Below are positions 35,330 through 46,440 of a stretch of 64,000 nt of DNA, piece by piece; the first letter of the stretch is position 1; the number at the start of each line of letters is the position of its first letter. Location: contig VUYV01000044.1 of NCBI GenBank assembly GCA_008711295.1, positions 1,245,201-1,309,200 on the forward strand. The letters are read 5' to 3'. The position numbers and the translations under genes are program-made. Below the pieces are notes generated by a model that did no database searches, was not told the origin of the DNA, and saw nothing but the letters and a program-made list of their open reading frames with translations. Origin of the DNA: Anarhynchus alexandrinus. Taxonomy: Eukaryota > Chordata > Aves > Charadriiformes > Charadriidae.

Positions 35330-35700
35330 AAAGTCTTCCACCGTGCCGAGCATGATGATATTGTGGCAGTGACCTGACTCCTTAATGAACATGACTGCTA
35401 ATTAATCCTGAAAACCTTTGGCTTCCAAAGATTCCAAAGAAAAAATCGATATATGTTGCCTATTTTTTCTACTTTAGATGAAGATCCACTATCACTGTTC
35501 AGACACATTTTTCTTCTTTGCAGTTTAAATTAACAGCTTCCAGGCTATTGTAAATTCTTCTTCTTCTGTATTTTTTTCTTGCCTGTGAATATTTGAGTTG
35601 ATAAAGCAAGACACATTGCCAATTCGTGTGTTGTTCCGTTGCCCGGGATACGATATATGCTTTGTATTGTGTCCAGTGGGAATATGCTCAAATGCATCTA
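35330..35700. promoter_or_regulatory. candidate conserved non-coding block
   Basis: TAATTAAT lies at 35,399-35,406, overlapping TTAATCC at 35,402-35,408, and is followed by CTTTGG/CCAAAG inverted words. CpGs are kept at both ends (35,342 and 35,347, then 35,624-35,650). The tract is non-repetitive and non-coding, with homeodomain-type words. This is texture-based inference only. Confidence 0.22.
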
Positions 35701-37689
35701 CGGAAAAATATGTAAAGGATTTTTTTCCTCATTGTGCCAGTTACCTTAAAACCCTCTTCCTACTCTGAAGCAAAATCATCCACAGAAAAGTGTATTTTCC
35801 ATGTTTGTTTCCATGTGATGATTGGAGGTGATATCCCCAGGAAAACATTTTTCTCTCATTTCCATATGTGTGAGAATCTCTGCTCCTGTGTTGTGCATAC
35901 TCTGAAATCTTTTGATCATTCATCAGACTGTTCCCTTTACCACTTTCATAAATATTTCTCTTCCATTGCATTTGTAGGCAATCCTACTTATATCAGTAAT
36001 TCTTATCTTTTGGGGGGATGGGATTTGTAGGTGAAAAAGTTGATTTCTATTACTTTGCTGGTATGAATGGTGACAGTTTAAATTCTCATTAGCTGAAGAA
36101 ATAAAGTAGATTTCAGTAACTATTTAAAAAGTACTAACTGTGGAAAAAAATGGAAATAGCACCTTGCAAGTGAAAATTTGCACATGCAATGTAATTGTTT
36201 GACTTCTGCTTTAGTTTTCCTTTGTGGTTTTGGGAGTAGCAGGTGGAGGAAAGGTTTCTGTACAGATGGTTCCTACTCCTGCCCTAATCCTTGGTTTTGG
36301 GGTGACTGTATATTTTGGTTGCAAAACCAAATCTTAAATCCTGTTATTTGAACCTCCTGAAGGAAGGAGGAAGCAAGACATAATGAGGGAAAGGGAGAAA
36401 ACAGAGCAGGTACATTGGTTTGGTTTTGATCTCTCTTTTCTGTTTTGGTTTGGTTTTGTTTTGGGTTTTTTTTTTTAATTAAAATTTCCTTTAATTATCA
36501 GCTCTATGAAAGCTTGGAGACTTGGTGAGTAATCTTATGTGATGCTGGTCGTAGTTGCTACTATGCTCTTTTTATCTTAGGGTATGATCCTATTCCTCTT
36601 CTAGTCAAGGTAAATCCTACTGATTTACAAGAGAGCTGAACCTGCGTAGTGCACAGCAGATTCTAGCACTTTCAGCTCCACTCCAGGTATCTGTGGCTCT
36701 GTTCAGGGATATTTTCTCACCTTTTTTCCTTTTAAAAATCTAATCTCTGGTTATCATGGTCTTTTAGTAGTAGCAAACCTACAAATGAGTAAAATATTTT
36801 GGTTGGTTTATTTCCTGTGTTGCATTACTGCTCCTGCTGTAACCGTTTCTTCTGGAACCCAAGCTAAAAACTCATTTGTATTACTACATCTTTAAAGTTC
36901 CCTATAGCTCCTGCCATGTGACTGGCTCTCTCCCAGCCTTAGGGACTGCAATCATCATACAGAGCAGTGGGCTCTTGTCAAGATTTGGTTGGCTCCACTG
37001 AGGTACTGCAGGGTCCTGTTTTTAAGAGCGTTTGTTATGGAGAAATACTTTCGGTTTCTTTTTGTGGGGCTTGGTTGGAAATCTTCAATGATCCTTACAT
37101 TCTCCTGAAATTTTGTTCTGTATGGCAACAATATGGCAAGTCCATATGGCCCTTTTGGCCATTCAGGTGGTTGATAACGCTGGGAACTGAGGCACAGGGG
37201 TACGTGGCATGGCCCTCCATGTCTAATTCCACTGCCCTTCCCAGTGCAGCTCCCACTTTACAAGATGGGTTGAAGCTGTAGACATGGGATGGAGGATTCC
37301 TTTGATAAGTACTTGGTTCACAAGGACTCATTGCGTAAAAGAAGTGTAGTCTGTTTCAAATACAGATTTTAATAGTTTACCAAGATTTTCTTCACTTCTT
37401 CTAGATATATATTCCTTTGGTCTTGCTGCATTGGTGGCCTTTTTTACCAGGAATCATGCTTTCCAACCATGCAGTTTTATTTAACTTTCTGTAAACCATA
37501 TTTTATTCACTTTAGCAGATTTGTTTGTGCAAGTCAATTTTCATCCATATTTTTGTTAGTGTTAACATTTCTTCATAGCATAATCCTACTCTTATGTTGA
37601 TATACACAGTTTTTTTAGCCATCTGAATGTGGGCTCATCATAATTTTCAACGCCTATACAAAAGAGCTAGAGTCTGATGACAAACATTC
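35701..37689. other. single-copy sequence, no gene recognised
   Basis: Nothing coding was recognised. A G/T-rich low-complexity stretch (TTTTGGT-like units) lies at 36,416-36,477. Frames of about 100 codons at 35,734-36,030 and 36,967-37,281 show no domain. Confidence 0.5.
36416..36477. repeat. G/T-rich low-complexity tract
   Basis: Irregular GGTTTTG and GTTTTGGTTTGG units end in a T run. This is simple sequence with no transposon edges. Confidence 0.7.
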
Positions 37690-37814
37690 AGAATAGGTAG
37701 GCATATATTATTACCATTTGTGCAGGCAGGGAAACTAAGCATCGTGCTTTTATAGTCACATCTTGATGGAGCAACAGCTGCCATCACTAGACACAAGTTA
37801 ATCTGGATCCCTCC
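37690..37814 (-). mobile_element. MIR SINE remnant (antisense)
   Basis: GGTAGGCATATATTATTACC, CATTTGTGCAGGCAGGGAAACTAAGC (in two overlapping blocks), then TATAGTCACA and a decayed tail follow the complement of MIR. The MIR complement has GTAGGTACTATTATTATCCC, CATTTTACAGATGAGGAAACTGAGGC and AAGGTCACA. MIR is a tRNA-derived, L2-mobilised SINE of early amniote age, and old relics are known in birds. It is inactive. Confidence 0.55.
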
Positions 37815-40159
37815 TTTGTAATGGGCCAATCAATGAGCACACTGTTGTCATCCATTCCACCTTGAAACAGTTTATTTTCTTGTTTAAATTCAGTTATTTG
37901 GAATTATTTTTAACAGAGCTCTCTACAAAGGAAAACAGTTTATATCAATTAGTAAAAGCAAACATATGTTCTGTAGCTTTGCAAAAATCCTATTTAGAAT
38001 TCTCAAGCAAAGTTAGGGCATGTACATATTTTAAAATAAAACAAAATATGTCACATACGACTGTGACAGAAGGGGAGCTGAAATGTAATGATGTTATGAA
38101 TGCCACCGATGAGGCTGTGTAAAAATCTAGAAATATCGATATGTCACCTAGTTATTGAGAGAGACTCCGTGACAGACTTGCACAGCATGTGCGTTGCAGG
38201 ACAATTTCTTTGGCACACCAACAGTTAAGAGGCAGCCTGCATTATTTATTTCACCCGAGGACTGACAGGCAATACCACAACCAAATGTCTGACTGACCAC
38301 GATATACATTCATGCTGGTCAGCCAGTGGCCAAGCAGCCAAGGCGTACATTCACTCTAACAGAACAGCTGCCTAATGGGAATGATGACCCCTGAATGAGC
38401 CAAGCAGCCTGTACTTCCTCTTGAGGTGCCCTATGTGTGTCAAAGTATGTGGAGTCATCTAGTGTATGGTAGGTCTTTTGCTGCATTTTGGGACACTGAA
38501 CAGCAAAAGGTAATTGAAAAGAGGAGGCTGGTGAAAAGGGATTGACAGGGAGGTATTGCAAAAGAGGGAAAAGACAGAAAAGTCCAGTCTTTGCTATTGT
38601 AAAAGGGAGAGGGTAGGAGTATGAGTGGGTTGTAAGACATTTCAGGATTGGTTGGTTGTGTCTGGGGACAAGAAAAGGGACAGACATTGAAGAAGGGAAG
38701 GGAAGAGAACGTGGGCGAGAGCTGGAAGATGACAGAGGTGGGGAAGTAGGGAGCATGAGATGCCTGACAGCAACTGCGGTATGAGTATGGAGCCAGGGTC
38801 TGTGACAGAAATTAATGGATGGAATGTTGCTACTTTAAACCTTACACTGGATTCATGAAGAAAAACATCTGGGAGGTAAAAATGGCTTGCCAGATAAGGC
38901 AGTCACGCATGTGTGTGGTTCTTTGAGGCCTTTGGCCAGGAAGCAAGAGATTATAAGGATGTAAAATAATTAGTCTTCTTAAAAAGAAAAATAATTGTCA
39001 AACATCAGAGGGTGTCATGGGCATCACTTGTAGGGTGCACTTCAGGAAAGATAGTCTGTGGAAGTTTCTGTAGGAATTGGTTATCTCAGTATGTTGGTAT
39101 TGGTAAGCATAAGAGGAAAGCTAGGTGTGTATAGCATTTTTCACTATTTGTAAGAGCTATTTGCCTTCTACTAATTAATAATTTGTTGCCTGAATGAAAG
39201 GCTCTTTTATTATCAAAATTGTTGTTGTGGAGGAAAGTACAGCTGCACATCAGACCACAATGGTTGATACACTGTGACCCTCAGCCTAATCTGAGACAAA
39301 GGAAATTTTATGATTAACATATCTTCTCCTAAATGAGAGGAGGCCTAACATGCGGTTGAAGAAACTTGAAGTTAGAGTTTCCTGCGTAATTGCGATGGTC
39401 TTTAGCTGAGATCTGAGTTAGAGCATTCAATCATCACGAAAGCACTGTTTTCCACATCCCATAGTTCTCAACAGATGGAGATATATTTCAAACTGTGTAT
39501 ACGTTTGGATGAGACAAGGCAAACATACAGATAAGTAAAAATAGACTAGGACCCAAAATGCATTTGCTATTTCTCTTTAAAGTTGAAACACTACTTGACA
39601 ACTACTGAACATCTTGTCCTCTTTGAAGCATTTGCTTTCTCTTGCATGAAGCTAATTTGGTCACGTTTCAAAAAATGTTACTATGTTATGATCACAGTTC
39701 TTGTTTAATGCATAAATCTCACCCACAGAGTCTCAGAGTAGAGAAATTAAGAGTTATGAACTATAAAGGTGTTGAAATTTTGCAACAGTGCATCCATTAA
39801 AGAGGTTTAATTATTTCTGTACTGTAGGCAAGAGAGGCTCATGTTGTTTTCTTACCTGGCACCAAGGAATGCCAATCTGGGAGTGGACATCTGAATGTTA
39901 ACTGACTTTCATAAGCCTCCAGGAATATGAATGCATCATGCGTTACACTTGACAGTCCTGAAACACTCAAACATTTTCACTATTTCTTCCAGACTTCAGG
40001 AAAAAAACTAAGAAGTGTAATAAACTAGAGTAGGTGTATTTTTAAACTGAGTTATCTCTAAGATAATCATAACATATATGGCTAATGCACCACTGTTACA
40101 TGCAAAATATGGATACCCATGTATAGACATGATTTTCACGTGCTGCAACTAAAGACTAT
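37815..40159. other. single-copy sequence, no gene recognised
   Basis: There is no recognised exon. A purine-rich tract (38,505-38,760) yields a 145-codon antisense frame by composition alone. Nothing else was identified. Confidence 0.5.
38505..38760. other. purine-rich (A/G) tract
   Basis: The plus strand is strongly biased to A and G over about 250 bases, with GGGA, GAAGAGG and AAGGGA words. On the minus strand this reads as Ser/Pro/Leu/Phe-rich text (145-codon frame 38,319-38,756), which explains the length of that frame without a gene. Confidence 0.6.
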
Positions 40160-40245
40160 AAAGAGACTTGGTTCCTTTGTAAAGCACTTTAAGGTCTACT
40201 AGTGAAAACACTGTATAAGAGCTAGCTGTTATTATCTTTTATTAC
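40160..40245 (+). repeat. L2/MIR-type LINE-SINE 3' tail relic
   Basis: TGTAAAGCACTTTAAGGTCT, then ACTAGTGAAAACACTGTATA, AGAGCTAGCTGTTATTATC closely follow the widespread amniote tail TGTAAAGCGCTTTGAGATCT, GATGAAAAGCGCTATATAAG, AGCTAGGTATTATTATT. Such tails are shared by L2-like LINEs and the SINEs they mobilise. The body of the element is too decayed to identify. Confidence 0.6.
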
Positions 40246-42749
40246 TTTGTTCAAAAGACTGCCAAAGGCACCTAGGGTGTTGAATGGTGTTCTTGTATTA
40301 GAGACTAGTAAAAATGCAAATCTATGACTAAAGCACTTTTTATGGGTTTAATTACTTTTAGACATTTGAACAATATAATTCTTAATGGAAATGTTGATGA
40401 ACCTCTATTTTATCACCATTTGTTACTCTAAAGAGAGTCTTAACTAGTGGGGGTTTTATAAATTTTTAATTAGATTTTGATAATTCATCTTGGGGTACAT
40501 GTGTATTCAGGAAATATGAAACTTGAAAGAGCATAGCTAATCAGATGGATAATGCTCATCACTCCTCTAGCTTCAGTTGCATGTACAGCGTGCAGTTTCA
40601 CAAATGTTTGGTTGCAGTAATTGGTATTCAGAAGTGTTGGTGCAGTTTTTAAGTATGGCTATATTTATGGTTGGCCAAGTTTTTAGGTTATGCTAGGTTG
40701 CATGATTTTGGCTACATTTTTTAAAACGTGGCAAATACATGCAGAAAAGTATGATTCTAAGTTGCATGTACATTCCCCGTGACTGTGGGTGCAACGAAAT
40801 ATGGGAATGTAAATGTACCTGATTGATTAGTTGATTGCAGTTGAATGTACAAGGTATCTGTGAACTGTTATTGAAAGTATTTGCATAACAGACATGTACA
40901 TCCAGTAGTAAAATATGGTTAATAAAATCGAAAGTCACATCAGTTCATTGACGCATACAGGATAGGAATACAAGAGAGAACCGTTTTGGAATTGTAGTCT
41001 TATAAACTACATTTCTTGAATGTGCAATTTGTCATTTAGAAGGGCATTCCATCAGAAGGTTGTTTTGGCACTGAGGTAACAATGTTGTGTATTCTGAAAG
41101 GATACAAATGAATTGTTCCGTAGTTGTGGAAATAGCTCTTTACTTAGCTTCAAAGCAGGGACAATACAGGCTAGAATGGTGTAAAATTGTAATGAATCCT
41201 ATCTAATATCAATCTATCTTCATGACAACAGATGCAAACTTTGCAATACTTCAGGTGGCAGATAATGAATATGTTATATCGCTATGCTAACAAACTGCTT
41301 CTATGTTTTTGTGGATTTCAAAACACTGTTGAGGGCATGGAAGCTGTTTGTTTCTTTATATGTAAATAAGCATGAGAATAAAACTGGATATGACTGAAAT
41401 CCTGTGCAATAATAAGTTCAGCTTAGATTTGTAGGAAGCTAGATTGCTTTTTTGAACACTATTTTCCATTCTGAAATGGGTGATAATTAATGACATAACT
41501 GAAAACATTAGCCAAATCAAGATTTTAATTTTAACATGAATGGCATGGTATTAACCATTTTAGAATTAACCAACTATGAACCATGTGTTCTTCACTCCAA
41601 ATTATGACAGTTGTTTTAAAATGAGCAATCCACTTACTGTTAATGCAACAGGGCTAATTTTATCCTTCACGTAACACCCAAGAGAAGCCCATTGGATTTA
41701 CGTCAGACCCTGATTTTAAATTGTGGGCTTTTTGTTTTGAGAAACAGTTTCATATTGCATTCTCCTTCCTGGAGACGGCTGTATAGTTTTGGAGTATTAT
41801 ACAACTTCACTAAAGCCTTGACAGCCAATGTCTGATCCCATTCCAGAGATTCATGCTTGCCAGCCTAATAAGAACATGGTCAATTATTTTCCTTTTAATC
41901 CCACTGGATTTCCCCAAGGACCAAGGAAAAGAGTTACTTCATTGCCTGGCATGTCAGGATTTTGTAAATCTGCTCCTGTTTCAGTCCTGGTGTTCAAGTG
42001 GAGTTGGGAGAGCAAGTCTTAAAAGCCTTGTCTCCAGAGCGGCATAGAATGTATGTGTCAATGCGTAAAAAACATGCTCACGAAATCTGACTTCCAAAGC
42101 GCAGCCAGGAACATCAGCTCTGGTGAAGGCTGGTGAAAATTATCTTACTTTGATACCTAAATAAATATGATTACTGTATGTGTGAGCACAGCATATTGTG
42201 GTTACAACCACAGGACACCCCCAGCTCTCTTAGAGTAGATTCAGATGATCCATTCCCTCTTTGGACATTCTGATAAATTGGGAATTCAAGAAAAAGAAAG
42301 AAACTGTAGAAAGAAAAAATAACTATGGCTATCTCTCAAGAAAAAAACCCTCTATTTAATCACTCCATGGTAAAGATGTGTCAGCTTCAATACACAGTTA
42401 CAACTGAGAAAGGGATCTGACTATTCAACACTAATTCTAGCAACTTCTTTCATGTATATTTTGTATAAAGCTAGTCCTCTCTTGCTTTACTAGGAAATGA
42501 AGACTTTGCACTAAAACTCAGAAGAGCTTGTGAAATAGTAATGGTTTTGTTTCTAATCTTCCTGCCTCATTTTCACTGGCATGACCATCTATGTTTTGTA
42601 GGGCTCAAAAAAGTTGTTCTTGATTTTTGAGATGAACAGGTTTAGGCCTGCAGCCACCAATACAAGGCAACTCATGAATATACTGTTCCGTTGCATTGCA
42701 GTCTTTGAATTGCATTAATGTCTTTCAATTTGGAATTTTGGCTGACTGC
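40246..42749. other. single-copy sequence, no gene recognised
   Basis: No exon or confident repeat was recognised. A possible decayed amniote repeat (CCATTGGATTTACGTCAGAC and GGGCTAATTTTATCCTTCAC) lies at about 41,651-41,715. Confidence 0.45.
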
Positions 42750-42890
42750 TGACACTTCACAAGCTCTGGGTGAGGCAGATAAGCATTATCCTTATGTTAC
42801 AGGTGGAAAAAATGAAGCATAGAGGAAAAATACATGCCAATAAGAGAGGCTCAGTCTAGATCTTAGAAATACTAACTCCAGCCTCCTAGT
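42750..42890 (-). mobile_element. MIR SINE remnant (antisense)
   Basis: GCATTATCCTTATGTTACAG, GTGGAAAAAATGAAGCATAG, AGGAAAAATACATGCC and a final ACTCCAGCCTCCTAG follow the complement of MIR. There the matching blocks are TATTATCCCCATTTTACAG, ATGAGGAAACTGAGGCACAG, AGAGGTTAAGTGACTTGCC and a late GTCTCCTGA-like end. It is a decayed amniote-age SINE. Confidence 0.6.
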
Positions 42891-43280
42891 GATTTCAAAG
42901 TAAAAGAGTGTGTTGGTGAAAGTCACGGGTATTTTAGTACTTATACCTATGCTTCTAACGACAAAGGAAAGGATGCTCTGAGAATCAGCCGCTGTAACTG
43001 TACTGCTTACGGGTGTGCATGCTATGTAAGTCTTGCTGCTGCTGCCTCAGTTCCTGGAGGGTAGTGACTCACTGAAACAGATGGTTGTAGTTTAGAGTTT
43101 AGGGAACAACAGCTCTGTTTTCTTTTAAAAAGTGCTGAAAAGAAGACCTTAGATCCAAATTCTGGCATGACTTGCCCCTATGAGTTGAAATAAATGTAAG
43201 ATATGAGTGCTACCACACAGTTTTCCTTTTTCTGCCATGCTAAAGCCCTCTTTGAACTGTTGAAAATAAAAAATCCAAAT
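42891..43280. other. single-copy sequence, nothing recognised
   Basis: A short unique spacer between the MIR relic and the antisense CR1. No gene. Confidence 0.5.
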
Positions 43281-43487
43281 ATCACAGAATCACAGAATGA
43301 TAGGGGTTGGAAGGGACCTCTGGAGATCATCTAGTCCAACCCCCCTGTCAGAGCAGGTACACCTACAGCAGGTTGCACGGGATGGCATCCAGGCGGGTTT
43401 TGAATATCTCCAGAGTCAGACACTCTGCTGCCTCTCTGGGCAGGCTGTTCCAGTGCTCTGCCACCCTCAAAGTAAAGAAGTTCCTAC

Positions 43488-44150
43488 TCATGTTTGACGG
43501 AACTTCCTATGTTTAAGTTTGTGCCCATTACCTCCTGTCCTATCACTGGGCACCACTGAAAAAAGACTGGCCCCATCCTCCTGGCACCCTCCCTTTAAGT
43601 ATTTACAAGCATTAATAAGATGCCCCCTCAGTCTTCTCTTCTCCAGATTAAAAACACCCAAGTCCCTCAGCCTTTCCTTGTAAGAAAGATGTTCAAATCC
43701 CCTAATCATCTTTGTAGCCCTTTGCTGTACTGTCTCCAGCAGTTCCCTGTCCTTCTTGAACCGGGGAGCCCAGAACTGGGCACAGTACTCCAGATGCGGC
43801 CTCACCAGGGCAGAGTAGAGGGGGAGGATAACCTCCCTTAACCTGCTGCCCACACTCTTCTTGATGTCCCCCAGGATGCCATTGGCCTTCTTGGGCACCA
43901 GGGCACATTGCTTGCTCATGGTCATCCTGTTGTCCACCAGGACTTCCACAGAGCTGCTTTCCAGCAGGTCAGCCTCTAACCTGTACTGATGCATGGGGTT
44001 ATTCCTCCCCAGATGCAGTACCCTACACTTGCATTTGTTGAATTTCATAAGGTTTCTCTCTGCCCAACTCCAGCCTGTCCAGGTCTTGCTGAATGGCAGC
44101 ACAGCCTTCCAGTGTGTCAGCCACCCCTCCCAGTTTTGTGTCATCAGCAA
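43488..44150 (-). pseudogene. CR1 ORF2 C-terminal part, frameshifted
   Basis: The frame encodes the CR1 ORF2 C-terminus, with [46 protein letters not shown] and [16 protein letters not shown] clearly visible. The first 30 or so residues are out of register. The FADD codons (complement of 44,140-44,151) lie at its beginning but in another frame. A second small deletion, in the run corresponding to LERLESWAE of other copies, returns the reading to the CR1 frame. Relative to the copy at 18,118 there is also an in-frame loss of about four residues in the [11 protein letters not shown] block. The listed first codon is TTG, not a real start. Non-functional. Confidence 0.85.
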
Positions 44151-44329
44151 ACTTGCTCTATCCCTTCATCCAGGTCATTGATGAATATATTGAACAGGAC
44201 TGGACCCAGTACTGACCCCTGGGGAACATGACTTGTCACAGTCCTCCAACTAGACTCTGTGCCACTAATCACAACCCTCTGAGCTCTGTCTGTCAGCCAG
44301 TTTTCAATCCACCCTGCTTTCCATGCATC

Positions 44330-44785
44330 TTACCCATACTTTCTAAGCTTTCCTGTGAGGATGATGTGGGAGACGGTGTCGAAAGCCTTGCTGAAGTCAA
44401 GGCAGACAACATCAACTGCCGTCCCCTCATCTATGCATACAGTCATGCCATCATAGAAGGCTATCAGATTAGTCAGACATGGCTTCCCCTTGGCGAATCC
44501 ATGTTGACTAGTTCTGATAACCTTCTTTTCCTCCAGATGCTTTGGGATGACACCCAGAACGAGCTGTTCCATCATCTTTCCAGGGATGGAGGTAAGGCTG
44601 ACTGGCCTGTAGTTTGCTGGGTCTTCCTTCTTGGCCTTTTTGAAGACTGGCATGATATTGGCTTTCCTCCAGTCCTCAGGCACCTTGCCTGTTTTCCAGG
44701 ACTTTTCAAAACTGATGGAGAGTGTCCCAGCAATGACTTCTGCCGGCTCCCTCAGCACTCGCATGTGCATCCCATCAGGACCCAT
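44330..44785 (-). pseudogene. CR1 ORF2 reverse-transcriptase N-terminal part, truncated
   Basis: The 151-codon frame holds the early reverse-transcriptase motifs: KKEDPANYRPVSLTSIPGK (about residues 52-70), HGFAKGKPCLTNLI, and motif A, VCLDFSKAFDTVSH, with its catalytic aspartate. It ends at a premature TAA at 44,330-44,332 in the text KLRKYG-stop. The same frame can be followed past this stop to [21 protein letters not shown] near 44,165-44,215, then breaks at the 11-base deletion at 44,155/44,156. The endonuclease domain is absent because of 5' truncation. Non-functional. Confidence 0.85.
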
Positions 44786-44788
44786 GGA

Positions 44789-45699
44789 ATATGATTACTA
44801 GATCTTGAGAAACAAGAATGGTAAAACATAATTTACCTATAGACTAGGGAAGATTTCCTGCTGACACAAATTAAACTTCAGGACCTTCAAGGGTCATAGA
44901 AACTTTCTCACTGTAGGGAGATGAGGTTTGATTAGAAACTCCAAAGTCCATTTGGTCACCCAGTAGTGATGATGGACTATGGCTGGTACTCTAGTTTGCT
45001 TAGCTGCCATGGGGAAGAATATTTTACTTGAGGTTTTTCTCCCACTACATGACAGAAAAAAAAGCTACTAATCTGTTTGAGAAATAATAACTGGAACCCT
45101 GGCCTGCGTCTATTCTTATAGCCCCATTAAATTAAAGGAGACTGTTCCAATTTACACATGCTAAAGATCTTTCCCAACAATAATAAAGCAGTAAGGTGGT
45201 AAAGAAATATAAGAGCCTTAGCACATTAAATATAACTACCTGTGGATCTGTTAATGACAGACAGCAGGGAGGATGTACCTCCATTGTATCTACTCTGTAC
45301 CAAATATTCACTGTGTATTTCTCAGCCTAATTTTTCACTATGAAGGCTTAACAAAGCTTTTGGTTTAGGTGTTGTTTGTCAGTCTCTTCTCAAATTGATT
45401 ATTGTTGCAGCATGGCCAAACGTCAGCTAAGAAACAGCAGTTACAGGTAGTTGTATTTCATAGATTTTGCATAGAAGATATTGCAGCCAAGAGCCTTTTT
45501 TTCATTTAGATTTATTTCAGAAATTCAAGGTTTTCTGTCCAAACCAGTCCATTCTTCTATAAAGCTGATGTTGTTTTGTTAAATTAAGACCTACCTTCTA
45601 ATATTCACAAAACTCCAGAATGTGAAATAATGACCAGATCCCAAAATAGGCTTTAAACTATTTATGATCTGCCATCTGGTGGCCTGACTTGTTTGAGCT
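44789..45699. other. single-copy sequence, nothing recognised
   Basis: No exon or repeat was recognised beyond a faint old-repeat resemblance near 45,110-45,170. Confidence 0.45.
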
Positions 45700-45765
45700 G
45701 TTGCACTTCTAATTTACACTGATGTAATTCTGCTGAAGTCAATGGCATTAATGTGCTCCTTGTGG
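45700..45765. repeat. ancient amniote interspersed-repeat fragment (unnamed)
   Basis: AATTTACACTGATGTAATTC followed by TGCTGAAGTCAATGGCATTA matches the well-known sauropsid relic pattern of TTTACAC(C)GATGTAA near GAAGTCAATGG. Family and orientation are not assigned. Confidence 0.4.
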
Positions 45766-46412
45766 TTAATGAGCTTGGTGTGGCAGTAGCATCTGGTCCA
45801 CTTCTGTCCCAGACCTCATCTCTGTGAGCTAGACCTGTGTGATCTGTAGGTAGTCAGGCCACTTGAAAAATCAATCGGGAACTTCCTTCTGCTGAAGGAG
45901 CAAAAACTGCACTAACCTTGTTGTGGATGAAATTTCCCTTTAGCCACCCTCATTTTTAATAAATGATGGTCAGAGATTGTGTTGCCTCTTGGGTATTACT
46001 GAGATGTCTGATAATCCACTTCTTGCCAAAGCTGTCATGTATTATTCCTATTTATAGCTAAAAAGCATTGCAGTAAGTGCTAAATAATTGAGATTTGTTT
46101 ATATTGCTCTCCTGTCCTTTTCAGTTCTTCGTTATAGCCCAAAGGCATGGCAGATTTACAGACTGGTTCAGATCTTCATTTCTGTAAGGGGTTAAGATAC
46201 ATTGCACAGCACCTGATCTAAAGCTATGATCATGTATTATTCCAGGGTTACATCTTATCCACGACTGGAATCATTTAAACTGGCAGGAAAGAGATCAATA
46301 TGATAGAATGGCTGTACTTTTAATTAAATATTTAGGGGGCATGGCTTGTATACCCATGGCATAAGTAAAAGTGAAGGTCAGGTTTAAGAACTGTAGCAGA
46401 ACTGATGCACCG

Positions 46413-46440
46413 TCCTTGAATATACCTTCCTTGAATATAC
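46413..46440. repeat. 13-bp direct repeat, period 15
   Basis: TCCTTGAATATAC occurs twice, separated by CT. It is a slippage-type local duplication. Confidence 0.75.

Larger units (their letters stand above)
43281..44788 (-). mobile_element. CR1 LINE copy, 1.5 kb, 5'-truncated, antisense
   Basis: This is the longest transposon copy in the window. Its 3' end lies at 43,281, where the plus strand starts with ATCACAGAATCACAGAATGA, the complement of the octamer tail, followed by GGTTGGAAGGGACCTCTGGA. It extends through the C-terminal ORF2 half into the reverse-transcriptase domain and stops at about 44,788, upstream of which is unique DNA. It contains the NYRPVSLTS, QHGFAKGK, LDFSKAFDTV and [14 protein letters not shown] landmarks. 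It carries a nonsense codon, an 11-base deletion and further small indels, so it is dead. It resembles the copy at 18,118 in tail octamer and protein text. Confidence 0.93.

Noticed and set aside
38319..38756. 145-codon minus-strand Ser/Pro/Leu-rich frame
   Set aside because: Explained by the purine-rich plus strand, which lacks stops on the opposite strand. No domain.
41651..41715. Possible old repeat around CCATTGGATTTACGTCAGAC
   Set aside because: Resemblance to amniote relics is faint and block order is uncertain.
44228..44794. 188-codon plus-strand frame
   Set aside because: Antisense shadow of the minus-strand CR1 reverse transcriptase.
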